DNA of 22,938 nt from JBBRWO01 sp038249135. Lineage in GTDB: Bacteria; Actinomycetota; Coriobacteriia; Anaerosomatales; JAAXUF01. Both the position numbers and the translations under genes were made by a program. The first letter of the stretch is position 1. Each line of letters opens with the position of its first letter. Of this stretch, positions 10,471 through 17,880 are shown piece after piece. The notes beneath the pieces are model-generated. The model was not told where the DNA came from. It did no database searches and saw only the letters and a list, made by a program, of their open reading frames with translations. The DNA lies in NCBI GenBank assembly GCA_038249135.1, contig JBBRWO010000024.1:1-22938 (forward strand). Direction: 5' to 3'.

Positions 10471-12021
10471 GTGGCAAAACGCACCCGTCGGAAGAATGGG
10501 GCCATGCTCGGCTGGGCTCGAGCTGCGGCTGTCGCTGCGTTCATCTGGTACGCGCTCGCGGGCGCTCAGGTCCGGCCACTCTGGCTTGCTCCCCTCCTCG
10601 GAATACTCGTTGGTGCGCTGATGCTGGCATCGGCAGACCTCGGGGTGCTTGCGGCGGTTCTGACGTTGTCAATCCCGGTCATCGCCGTACAACCCCTCGC
10701 AGGTATCACGCTGCTGGTCATGGGAGTCGTCGCAATCAGGTATTTGGCCGCAGACGGTGCAGCCGTGTTCTTGATCATCGCCGCCGCCGTGGTAGGAGCC
10801 AATCTTGGTCCCGTGTGGCTCGCGGTGGCCCTCGCCGGGTACTTCTTGGGCACCACCGAAGGGGCCCTAGCCGCCGCTGTCGCCTGCCTCACTGTTGAGA
10901 TCATCGGACTCTCGCTCGGCAAGCCCGCGCTCGGGATCACTCTGACGGGCGGATCACAGGCGCTCGTGAGCTTCGCCCATGCACCGGAGAGTCTGCTCGC
11001 CAGCGGCTGGCTCGCCCAGTCCTTCTCGAGCCTCGGGGTGGACAGCATCAACGGTCTGATTGACGGCGTCTCTCGAGTGTCGCAACCTGTTGCGCTCCTT
11101 GCACAGTCGGCCGTCTGGGCGGCTGGAGCCGCCGCAGCCGGCAGCGTCAAGCACGCCACACGCGGTTCGCGCAACGAGATTGCAAAGCTCGCATCCGCGT
11201 CGGTGGGTGTGGGGGTTGCGGCGGCGGGAACCTGGGCCGTTTACTCCATGATCGGGATGTCACTGCCGACCGCACCGTGGCTTGTCGCTACCGTCTCGTC
11301 GGTGCTGGCTGCGCTCGTCTTCGTGGCCGTGTGGGAGCGTCTGTTCCCGGTGCTGATCGCCACCCCCGCAAGAACCGTGAGTATGGCATCCGAGGACGCC
11401 GACGTGGATGAGCTGCTTCGCCTGATCGCCACCGCAGAAGACAAACTCGCAGCGCAGCACACCTCGAACAGGATCGTACTGATCACGGACATGAAATCGT
11501 TTTCCCGCATGACCGAGGAGGACGGGAGCGTGGCGACAGCGAAGGCGATTCAGCGCCACCGTGACCTCCTCTTGCCGGTTGTCTCGCGCAATCACGGCGC
11601 TGGCAAATCCACCGGCGGGGACGGGCTTGTCGCCGCATTCGAAAATTCCAGCGACGCGCTGAAGGCCGCCGTCGAAATGCAGGTGGCGCTCGCGGCCCAC
11701 AATGCGGCACATCCCAACGAGCGCGAGATGTGGGTTCGAGCGGGACTCGCCTCCGGAGAAGTGGTGCTCGACAAGGGTGGTCGGCCCTTCATCGGTGCCG
11801 CGCTGAACCTTGCAGCGCGCGTAATGAACCTCGCCGACGGAGGCCAGATCCTCTCGTCTGCGGATGTCGCCTCTGCAGCCCAGGCGGCGGACGTGAATGT
11901 ACACTTTTTTGGGCAGGTCAAGCTGAAGAACATCGCGAAGCCCGTCGAGATTGCGGAGGTGTTGTGGGATCCGGATCAGGAGCCCCACGACCCCCGGCTG
12001 CTTCTTGCCGAGGACGAATAG
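10471..12021 (+). CDS. Membrane-anchored class III adenylate/guanylate cyclase
   Basis: The 516-residue protein is the only gene on the plus strand. Residues about 10-300 form a long hydrophobic region with roughly eight to ten transmembrane segments and no sensor domain I recognise. The cytoplasmic C-terminal part (about 335-500) is a class III cyclase. Metal ligands are D340 (LITDMKS) and D384 (GGDGLVAAF), and the transition-state pair is N446 and R450 (ALNLAARV). The end shows LKNIAKPVEIAEV. The base-recognition spot three residues before G442 is P439 instead of Asp or Thr, and the KSTG-DG motif has an extra Gly, so the nucleotide made is uncertain. It starts at GTG 10471 after GGAGGA. It is divergent from the cyclic-nucleotide-binding gene. 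Confidence 0.92.
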   Translation: MAKRTRRKNGAMLGWARAAAVAAFIWYALAGAQVRPLWLAPLLGILVGALMLASADLGVLAAVLTLSIPVIAVQPLAGITLLVMGVVAIRYLAADGAAVFLIIAAAVVGANLGPVWLAVALAGYFLGTTEGALAAAVACLTVEIIGLSLGKPALGITLTGGSQALVSFAHAPESLLASGWLAQSFSSLGVDSINGLIDGVSRVSQPVALLAQSAVWAAGAAAAGSVKHATRGSRNEIAKLASASVGVGVAAAGTWAVYSMIGMSLPTAPWLVATVSSVLAALVFVAVWERLFPVLIATPARTVSMASEDADVDELLRLIATAEDKLAAQHTSNRIVLITDMKSFSRMTEEDGSVATAKAIQRHRDLLLPVVSRNHGAGKSTGGDGLVAAFENSSDALKAAVEMQVALAAHNAAHPNEREMWVRAGLASGEVVLDKGGRPFIGAALNLAARVMNLADGGQILSSADVASAAQAADVNVHFFGQVKLKNIAKPVEIAEVLWDPDQEPHDPRLLLAEDE

Positions 12022-12041
12022 TCCGAGGGCCCACGAGAACG

Positions 12042-12074
12042 ACGACGACCCGGGCACTCTGCCCGGGTCGTCGT
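12042..12074. terminator. Bidirectional hairpin between the cyclase gene and tRNA-Thr
   Basis: A perfect 15-bp stem (12042-12056 with 12060-12074) has a 3-base loop. It is 20 bases after the cyclase stop and 9 bases beyond the tRNA-Thr 3' end. It can serve both convergent units. Neither side has a long U tract. Confidence 0.7.
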
Positions 12075-12083
12075 GTATTCCGA

Positions 12084-12158
12084 TGGAGCTGGCGACAGGA
12101 GTTGAACCCGCAACCTACTGATTACAAATCAGTTGCTCTGCCATTGAGCTACGCCAGC
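12084..12158 (-). tRNA. tRNA-Thr (UGU)
   Basis: Cloverleaf: acceptor GCTGGCG/CGCCAGC, anticodon stem ACTGA/TCAGT with loop TTTGTAA, and T arm GCGGGTTCAACTCCTGT, whose stem has one mismatch-like position. The anticodon is TGT, the discriminator is U, and CCA is encoded. It has its own promoter and is a second Thr isoacceptor in the window. Confidence 0.94.
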
Positions 12159-12169
12159 GAGCGCGCACC

Positions 12170-12198
12170 AGTGTAGCCAAGGAACGCCGACTTGTCAG
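12170..12198 (-). promoter_or_regulatory. Promoter of tRNA-Thr (UGU)
   Basis: CTGACA (12193-12198) and TACACT (12170-12175) are 17 bases apart. The -10 box ends 11 bases before the mature tRNA 5' end at 12158, so the start would lie within a few bases of it. Confidence 0.65.
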
Positions 12199-12254
12199 GC
12201 ACCCGATTCGCGTTTCGATATCCCGGGCGCCGAAACACCGACACAGGCGCACGT

Positions 12255-12911
12255 CTAGCAGGCGTGACAGCGCTTGATCTGGGTCTCCATCTTGCGCTTG
12301 ATTCGTTGGAGAGCGTTGTCGACCGCCTTAGTGTGACGTCCGAGCTTGTCGGCGATGTCTTGATAGGAGTGCCCGGTAGTGTAGAGGCGAAGAACGTGCG
12401 CCTCGAACGTGGAGAGCGTGTCCGTCATCCCGGTGCGGATGAAGTTGGTCTCCCATGCTGAGACCACAATCTCGGCCGGATCGCAGATTTCCTTGACGGC
12501 AAGGATGTCGGAGAGAAGCCGCTCGCCGTCGTCCTCCCTCGAAACCGATCGGGAAAGCGATACATATCCATTAAGCGGTGAGTGCTTGCGTCTGGTTGCC
12601 GACTTGACTGCGGTGATGATCTGGCGGGTGACGCACAGTTCCGCAAACGAATGGAAACTGGCCTGCCGAGTGGGATCGTAGTCTCGGATCGCCTTGAAGA
12701 GGCCGATCATACCCTCTTGGATGATGTCATCGCGGTCAGCGCCCACGAGGTAGTACGAGCGGGCGCGCGCTCTTACGAGCCCGCGGTATCGTCGAACAAG
12801 CTCGCCGTTGGCGTTCTGATCCCCGTCTCGCGCCGCAACAACCAGTGCGAGCTCCCCGTTTCGCTCCGAACCAGGCGTTCGGGGCATGGCAAAGATGTGG
12901 TGCTGGCTCAC
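12255..12911 (-). CDS. sigH: RNA polymerase sigma factor SigH (Spo0H type)
   Basis: Alternative sigma factor of the sigma-70 family, 218 residues, as in Bacillus SigH. Region 2 is very like the Bacillus protein: VRARARSYYLVGADRDDIIQEGMIGLFKAIRDYD (about residues 46-79) and FAELCVTRQIITAVKSATRRKH. Region 4 ends with the -35-binding helix-turn-helix (SYQDIADKLGRHTKAVDNALQRIKRK). The GTG at 12911 has a strong GGAGGGGG site 8 bases upstream and is preferred over the internal ATG at 12887. The protein ends in CHAC, which is unusual but may not matter. In Bacillus it controls the entry to sporulation and competence; its regulon here is unknown. It has its own promoter. Confidence 0.93.
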   Translation of the reverse strand: MSQHHIFAMPRTPGSERNGELALVVAARDGDQNANGELVRRYRGLVRARARSYYLVGADRDDIIQEGMIGLFKAIRDYDPTRQASFHSFAELCVTRQIITAVKSATRRKHSPLNGYVSLSRSVSREDDGERLLSDILAVKEICDPAEIVVSAWETNFIRTGMTDTLSTFEAHVLRLYTTGHSYQDIADKLGRHTKAVDNALQRIKRKMETQIKRCHAC

Positions 12912-12999
12912 GACGGACCCCCTCCGCGTGCTCCTGAATCGCCCACGTATGGCGTGGACGGCGCCGCCGGCACGGCGCAGACCTGCGTAGTACTATCCG

Positions 13000-13028
13000 A
13001 ACATATGCCCACCCCGAGCGCTCGTCAA
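13000..13028 (-). promoter_or_regulatory. Promoter of sigH
   Basis: TTGACG (13023-13028) and TATGTT (13000-13005) are separated by 17 bases. The leader of about 80 bases contains a GCGCCG/CGGCGC hairpin before the ribosome site. The boxes look like those of the main sigma factor, not a SigH-type promoter. Confidence 0.6.
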
Positions 13029-13084
13029 TGCCCCTGGATACAACCTGAACGAACCTTATCGGCAACGGCCGTCTACCCGCGCAA

Positions 13085-13591
13085 TCAGGCTTCTCCCCGT
13101 GCCCATCGGGCAAGCGTCTCGGCGGTGACGGGATCGATTCGATGCTCGATGCGGCTCCGAATACTCCCCGATGGCGCATGCTCCTTCCACTGCGCCTCCC
13201 CGTCGCGAAGTTCACCCGAGAACTCGGCCGACGACATGCGACCGACCCCACCGCCCATGATGGTCCACTGCGTCTGCGCGTCGGACGTGACGACCACCGT
13301 CTCGTCGCCGCGCTCGCGGGCAGCGCGAGCCAGACCCTCGATCACCGAATCGGCGTCGAGCCCGTATCGAGAGAACACGACGGTGATTCCGGCCACCTGA
13401 TGCGGTAGACCGTTGGAATGCGGATTACTGTGGCCATCGAACACGACCGTTGCCGCGTAGTCCCCTTGGGCGAACGCCGCCACGTCTGAGATGAGGGCGA
13501 CACGTGCCGAGTCGAGATCCGACTCTGCAAGATAGGTGTACGGCGGCGTCTGTCGAATGACGTTGTAGCCATCGACGATCAGAAGTCTCAC
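13085..13591 (-). CDS. yacP: YacP-like NYN-domain ribonuclease
   Basis: NYN-domain (PIN-like) protein of the YacP family. The Bacillus member Rae1 is a ribosome-associated endonuclease that cleaves mRNA in the A site. The start is GTG 13591 (VRLLIVDGYNVI), 5 bases after the rlmB stop, giving 168 residues, the usual size. A longer form would overlap rlmB without family support. Acidic motifs are visible: LLIVDGYNVI at the N-terminus, ATVVFDGH near residue 50, and TVVVTSDAQTQ near 98. The C-terminal ERRIDP-type segment reads EHRIDPVTAETLARWARGE. It lies between rlmB and sigH as in Bacillus. Confidence 0.9.
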   Translation of the reverse strand: MRLLIVDGYNVIRQTPPYTYLAESDLDSARVALISDVAAFAQGDYAATVVFDGHSNPHSNGLPHQVAGITVVFSRYGLDADSVIEGLARAARERGDETVVVTSDAQTQWTIMGGGVGRMSSAEFSGELRDGEAQWKEHAPSGSIRSRIEHRIDPVTAETLARWARGEA

Positions 13592-13596
13592 GACTG

Positions 13597-14331
13597 TCAG
13601 GATCCGGTTGCGCAGCGACGCATCCACTCATAGGCGATCGCGGTGGTCGCCTGAGCGACGTTGAGCGAGCCCACCTGACCCGCCTGTGGGAGACGCACCA
13701 GGAAGTCACAGCGCTCGGACGTGAGCCGAGCGAGTCCATCTCCCTCGGAACCCATGACCAGCACGATGCGACCCTCGAGCGGTGAATCCCAAATCGTCTG
13801 CGACGCATGCTCCGAGGCACCTCCGATCCAGAAGCCCTCTTCCTTGCAGCGCTCGAGCGAACGCACGAGGTTCGCCTCCTGCGCGAGCGCCACGTGGGCC
13901 AGAGCACCCGCCGATGACTTGTAGGTTGCCGGCGTGACCGCTGCGGCACGGCGCTTCGCAACCAAGACGCCCTCGGCGCCGATCACCTCGGCTGTCCTGA
14001 TAACGGCTCCGAGATTGCCCGGATCCGTCACGTGATCCAGCGCGATGATGAGCGAGTTCTTCTTACCTGCCGATCGCTTGAGTACGTCATCGATCGTCAC
14101 ATAGCGGTATGGCTTGGCCTCGGCCATGACGCCCTGATGCGCGCCCCGCTCACTCTTGTCGTCAAGTACCTTGCGTGGCACTCGTGTGAACTCCACGCCC
14201 TCTTGTGTCGCACGACGCTCGATCTCCTCGAGCGAGCGATCGGGCTTGGTGCCCTCGGCCTGCATGATCCGCTTGAGCGGCATGCCCGCGCGCAGGGCCT
14301 CTATGACGGCGTTGCGACCTTCGATGATCAC
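13597..14331 (-). CDS. rlmB: 23S rRNA 2'-O-ribose methyltransferase, RlmB family
   Basis: SpoU/TrmH-type methyltransferase that uses S-adenosylmethionine to modify a ribose of 23S rRNA (G2251 in E. coli). The 244 residues match the family. The N-terminal substrate-binding domain (IIEGRNAVIEAL) is followed by the knotted catalytic domain. Motif 1 is HVTDPGNLGAVIRTAE with N106 and R112, motif 2 is VLVMGSEGDGL (E196), and motif 3 is GSLNVAQAT (S222, N224). The ATG at 14331 is 2 bases from the cysS stop. Bacillus has the mini-RNase III gene between these two genes, and it is missing here. The exact target nucleotide is inferred from the family. Confidence 0.94.
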   Translation of the reverse strand: MIIEGRNAVIEALRAGMPLKRIMQAEGTKPDRSLEEIERRATQEGVEFTRVPRKVLDDKSERGAHQGVMAEAKPYRYVTIDDVLKRSAGKKNSLIIALDHVTDPGNLGAVIRTAEVIGAEGVLVAKRRAAAVTPATYKSSAGALAHVALAQEANLVRSLERCKEEGFWIGGASEHASQTIWDSPLEGRIVLVMGSEGDGLARLTSERCDFLVRLPQAGQVGSLNVAQATTAIAYEWMRRCATGS

Positions 14332-14333
14332 AG

Positions 14334-15824
14334 CTACTCCGCCGCCCTGAAGATGACGCGCGCGCCCTGAGGCGTGTCCTCGATCGTGAAGCCGAGAGCC
14401 GAGAGACCCTCTCTCACGGCGTCAGCGGTCGCCCAATCCTTCGAGCCACGCGCCGTAGCCCTCGCCTCCAGCAAGGCCACCACAGCGCCCTCAGGGTCAG
14501 CCCCGGCGTATCCGGCCACATCGGTGGCGAGTTCGACGACCTCGGCGGGATAGCCGCCGGCCTGATCCTCGGCAAGCTCGATTCCCAGGACGCGCAACCG
14601 TGACAGCACGACCTCCTCGGCATCGCACAGGAGGAGGCGGTCGGCTTCGCACACATCGGTCTGATACTCGGAGATGAAGGTGTTGGCGGCTTTCGCGAGT
14701 TCGAAGACGGCCGCCAGTGCGCCGGCGGTGTTGAAGTCGTCGTCCATCTCGGCGTCGAACTTCTTGCGTGCGGACTCGATGTCGAGCGCGAGTGAGCTGC
14801 AGACCTCGGCGGGCGCGCCCAGCCCACAGGCCGCGACGTCGCGTGCCCAGCGCAGGTTGCGGACCAGGTTGGCGAGGCGCTCGTAGGCGTGGGTGGTCTC
14901 TTCGAGGCGTGTGTCCGAGAAGTCGAGCGAGCTGCGGTAATGCGTCTGCAGCATCAGCAAGCGAATCACGGCCGCGTCGAAGCTCTTGAGGACATCCTTC
15001 AGCAGCGTGAAGTTGCCGAGCGACTTGCTCATCTTCTCGGAGTTGATCTGGAGCATGCCGCCGTGGAGCCAGTAGGTCGCAAACGGTACGCCGGTGGCCG
15101 CCTCCGACTGCGCGATCTCGTTCTCGTGATGCGGGAAGATCAAGTCGCTTCCGCCGCCGTGGATATCGAAGGGCAGACCGAGTTCGATCTCCGACATCGC
15201 GCTGCACTCGATGTGCCAGCCAGGGCGACCTTCGCCCCACGGGCTCTCCCAGTGCGGCTCGCCGGGCTTGGCGGCCTTCCAGAGGGCGAAGTCGAGCGGG
15301 TCGCGCTTGCGATCATCGGCGTTGATGCGCGCCTGCGTGTGCATCTCATCGATGTCGCGGCCTGACAGCTTGCCGTACTCAGGGAAGCTCCGGACCGAGA
15401 AGTACACGTCGCCAGCGACAGCGTAAGCGTGACCGCCGGCGATGAGACGTTCGATGAGCGCGATCATGTCCGGAATCATCGCGGTTGCCAGCGGACGTGC
15501 CGTTGGGTCCTCAACGCCAAGCGCGTGCATCGCCGAGATGAACGCCTCGGCGTACTCCTCGGCGACCTCCGTAGCGGGACGGCCCTCCTCGTTGGCGCGA
15601 TTGATGATCTTGTCATCGACATCGGTGATGTTCTGAATGAAACGCACGTCGTAGCCCTTGTGCTCCAGATAGCGACGAATCACGTCGAACGACAGGAATG
15701 TCCGCGCATTGCCGATGTGGATGTGGTTGTAGACGGTCGGGCCACACACGTACATGGCGACCTTGCCCTCTTCGCGCGGAACGAATTCTTCCTTGCGGCG
15801 CGAGAGCGAGTTGTAGACGCGCAT
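14334..15824 (-). CDS. cysS: Cysteinyl-tRNA synthetase
   Basis: Class I synthetase that charges tRNA-Cys. From ATG 15824 (MRVYNSL), which follows an AAGGGGAT ribosome site, it has 496 residues. A TTG 15 bases upstream is less likely. The HIGH motif reads HIHIGN (34-39) and KMSKS is at 264-268. The four zinc ligands that select cysteine are all present: C27, C207, H232 and E236. The anticodon-binding C-terminal domain is complete (DWATADAVREGLSALGFTIEDTPQG). cysE, making the cysteine precursor, is directly upstream, so synthesis and use of cysteine are co-transcribed. Confidence 0.97.
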   Translation of the reverse strand: MRVYNSLSRRKEEFVPREEGKVAMYVCGPTVYNHIHIGNARTFLSFDVIRRYLEHKGYDVRFIQNITDVDDKIINRANEEGRPATEVAEEYAEAFISAMHALGVEDPTARPLATAMIPDMIALIERLIAGGHAYAVAGDVYFSVRSFPEYGKLSGRDIDEMHTQARINADDRKRDPLDFALWKAAKPGEPHWESPWGEGRPGWHIECSAMSEIELGLPFDIHGGGSDLIFPHHENEIAQSEAATGVPFATYWLHGGMLQINSEKMSKSLGNFTLLKDVLKSFDAAVIRLLMLQTHYRSSLDFSDTRLEETTHAYERLANLVRNLRWARDVAACGLGAPAEVCSSLALDIESARKKFDAEMDDDFNTAGALAAVFELAKAANTFISEYQTDVCEADRLLLCDAEEVVLSRLRVLGIELAEDQAGGYPAEVVELATDVAGYAGADPEGAVVALLEARATARGSKDWATADAVREGLSALGFTIEDTPQGARVIFRAAE

Positions 15825-15868
15825 TCCTATCCCCTTCAAACGAATGTCAGCGGGCAGCGTGCCCGCGT

Positions 15869-16612
15869 TCAGATCTGCCAGGTCCAGCCTTCGAACTCGA
15901 CGGATATTGGCCGCTCGATCTCCTCGGCCTCCGGATCCTCACCGGCAAACGCTGCGTCTCCCACGAGCGGCTCGGCGGTGCTCAGACCACCCACTCGCTT
16001 GTCGAGACGATCCATCCGGCGCTGGAGGCAGCGAAACATCTCGACCACGGGGTCGGGCAGGTCCTCGTGATGCAGATCGATGGCATCCACTCGTGACCCG
16101 CCCCGGCTCACGACGCGTCCGGGCACGCCCACGACTGTGCAGTTGGGTGGCACGTCATCGATCACGACCGCTCCCCCGCCGACCTTGCTGCCATGACCGA
16201 TGCTGATATTGCCGAGGACCGCAGCGCCCACACCGACCACGACACAGTTGCCGATGGTCGGATGCCGCTTTCCGGTCTCTTTGCCGGTACCGCCGAGGGT
16301 GACGCCCTGATACAGCGTCACATCATCACCGATGATTGTTGTCTCGCCGATGACCACGCCCATACCGTGATCGATGAAGAGCCGCTCGCCGATCGTGGCT
16401 CCGGGATGGATTTCCACGCCGGTGAAGAACCGGGCGACCTCGGACAGCCAACGCGAAAAGCCTTTGCGCCCGCGCCGCCAGAGCCAGTTCGTGGAGCGAT
16501 GCGCCCAGACCGCATGGATCCCGGGATAGTTGAAGAGCACGCTCGCGGCCGACGTGGCCGCGGGGTCGCGCTCTTTGACACAGCGTATGTCTTCACGAAT
16601 CCGGTTGAACAT
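15869..16612 (-). CDS. cysE: Serine O-acetyltransferase
   Basis: CysE acetylates serine with acetyl-CoA, the first step of cysteine synthesis. The start is ATG 16612 (MFNRIREDIRCVKERDPA), matching Bacillus-type CysE and giving 247 residues. The frame extends to a TTG at 16666, without support. An N-terminal helical part (YPGIHAVWAHRSTNWL) is followed by a left-handed beta helix built of hexapeptides, with the catalytic DHGMGVVIGET and the loop GVTLGGTGKETGKRHPTIG. The tail after the beta helix is about 60 residues long and acidic, longer than in short bacterial forms. It may interact with cysteine synthase, but the usual C-terminal Ile is present only as part of WTWQI. Confidence 0.95.
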   Translation of the reverse strand: MFNRIREDIRCVKERDPAATSAASVLFNYPGIHAVWAHRSTNWLWRRGRKGFSRWLSEVARFFTGVEIHPGATIGERLFIDHGMGVVIGETTIIGDDVTLYQGVTLGGTGKETGKRHPTIGNCVVVGVGAAVLGNISIGHGSKVGGGAVVIDDVPPNCTVVGVPGRVVSRGGSRVDAIDLHHEDLPDPVVEMFRCLQRRMDRLDKRVGGLSTAEPLVGDAAFAGEDPEAEEIERPISVEFEGWTWQI

Positions 16613-16700
16613 GGTTCTCGCCGACTCCAAGCAACGATCAAGTGTGTGCCGTGATGCACCTTGCAACTCAGTCTAGCAGCCAACGCCTGAGTCGGAAGTG

Positions 16701-17177
16701 CTACTGACGCCCTAACAGAGCCACCGCTTGGGCACCGATGCCCTCTTCTCTACCCTCGAAGCCAAGCCCCTCCGTGGTGGTCGCCTTTACCCCCACGGAT
16801 TCCATGGGAACCTCAAGCGCCCGCGCGATGTTGACTCGCATGAGTTCTCGGTGTGGGGACAGCTTGGGGTGCTCGCAGATGACCACGCTATCGATGTCGA
16901 CGACGCGCCAACCTGAGTCGCGAACAAGTTCGCCCACAGATGCCAGAAGTTCAAGTGAGTCTGCGCCCGAGAACGCGGGATCCGTGTCCGGAAACAACTT
17001 GCCGATGTCGCCTGCTCTCAGCGCGCCCAAGATCGCGTCCGCGACCGCATGCACGAGCACATCCGCATCCGAGTGTCCGAGAAGGCCGCGCGGGTACTCG
17101 ATCGTCACTCCCCCGAGAACGAGAGCGCGGTTCTCGGCGAAGGCGTGTACGTCATACCCTATCCCGATTCGAAGCAT
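16701..17177 (-). CDS. ispF: 2-C-methyl-D-erythritol 2,4-cyclodiphosphate synthase
   Basis: IspF closes the cyclodiphosphate ring in the non-mevalonate (MEP) isoprenoid pathway. The 158 residues are the standard length. Zinc ligands D9, H11 (GYDVH) and H43 are present. The family signatures GHSDADVLVHAVADA and ATTTEGLGFEGREEGIGAQAV are intact. The ATG at 17177 overlaps the ispD stop by one base (TGATG), with an AGGAGG site inside the end of ispD, so translation is coupled. The two enzymes act one reaction apart in the pathway (IspD, IspE, IspF). Confidence 0.97.
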   Translation of the reverse strand: MLRIGIGYDVHAFAENRALVLGGVTIEYPRGLLGHSDADVLVHAVADAILGALRAGDIGKLFPDTDPAFSGADSLELLASVGELVRDSGWRVVDIDSVVICEHPKLSPHRELMRVNIARALEVPMESVGVKATTTEGLGFEGREEGIGAQAVALLGRQ

Positions 17178-17878
17178 CAGGAGCCTCCTGCTCGTTGAGC
17201 GAGTACGGCCTCGGCGAGCGCGATATCCTCGGCCACAGTGATCTTGATGTTATCGCGAGGCCCTTCGAACATGAGCACCATTGCGCCAAAGTGCTCCACC
17301 ACGGATGCGTCGTCCGTTCCGACGAAGCCGTTTTCCTCGGCCGAGCGCATGGCCTCGCGAAGAACGGGGGCGCGAAAAATCTGCGGCGTCTGCGCCATCC
17401 AAATCGTGCTGCGGTCGGGAGTTGAGGTGATGCGGCCATCGTCAACGAACTTCACGGTGTCAATCGATGGATGTCCTACGGCCACGCCATCCGCCGCAGG
17501 TGACGCCCCGAGCAACGCGATAGCTTCGCCGACCGTCTCCGGTCGAAGCAGAGGCCGCGCTCCGTCGTGAATCGCGATCAGTTCGACTGCCGAGGGAACC
17601 TGCGCTAGGCCACTGGCAACCGACTCTTGGCGCGTGGGACCGCTCGAAGCGAATCGCAATGGGGTCTCGAGGCACAGGGACTCGGCGGCCTCGGCGAAGT
17701 CGTCGACGCGGTCGGGAGGACACACGATGACGATGAGCCCAACGTCCGAAGCCGCGTCGAGTGCCTTCAGCGCCCATGACACGACGGGCACGCCGAGAAG
17801 CGTGGCCAGTTGCTTGCCACCAGAAGCTCCCAGCCGCGATCCGCTCCCCCCGGCTACAACTATGGCCGCAGCGCTCAT
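17177..17878 (-). CDS. ispD: 2-C-methyl-D-erythritol 4-phosphate cytidylyltransferase
   Basis: IspD transfers CMP from CTP to methylerythritol phosphate. The start is ATG 17878 (MSAAAIVVAGG), with GAGGGG about 6 bases upstream. A GTG two codons earlier overlaps the preceding stop and is possible. The protein has 233 residues. The nucleotide-binding loop is VVAGGSGSRLGASGGKQL; most relatives have a more basic GxGxRMxxxxPKQ here, and a Gly replaces the usual Pro before KQ. IAIHDGARPL, QTPQIFR, TDDASVVE and NIKITVAEDI are all present. It overlaps ispF by one base and follows the PIN-TRAM gene. Confidence 0.96.
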   Translation of the reverse strand: MSAAAIVVAGGSGSRLGASGGKQLATLLGVPVVSWALKALDAASDVGLIVIVCPPDRVDDFAEAAESLCLETPLRFASSGPTRQESVASGLAQVPSAVELIAIHDGARPLLRPETVGEAIALLGASPAADGVAVGHPSIDTVKFVDDGRITSTPDRSTIWMAQTPQIFRAPVLREAMRSAEENGFVGTDDASVVEHFGAMVLMFEGPRDNIKITVAEDIALAEAVLAQRAGGS

Positions 17879-17880
17879 GA

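Noticed and set aside
17165..17185. Palindrome CAGGAGGCTCCTG over the ispF ribosome site as a switch
   Set aside because: Only about four pairs can form with a realistic loop, and translation is already coupled by the one-base stop/start overlap.
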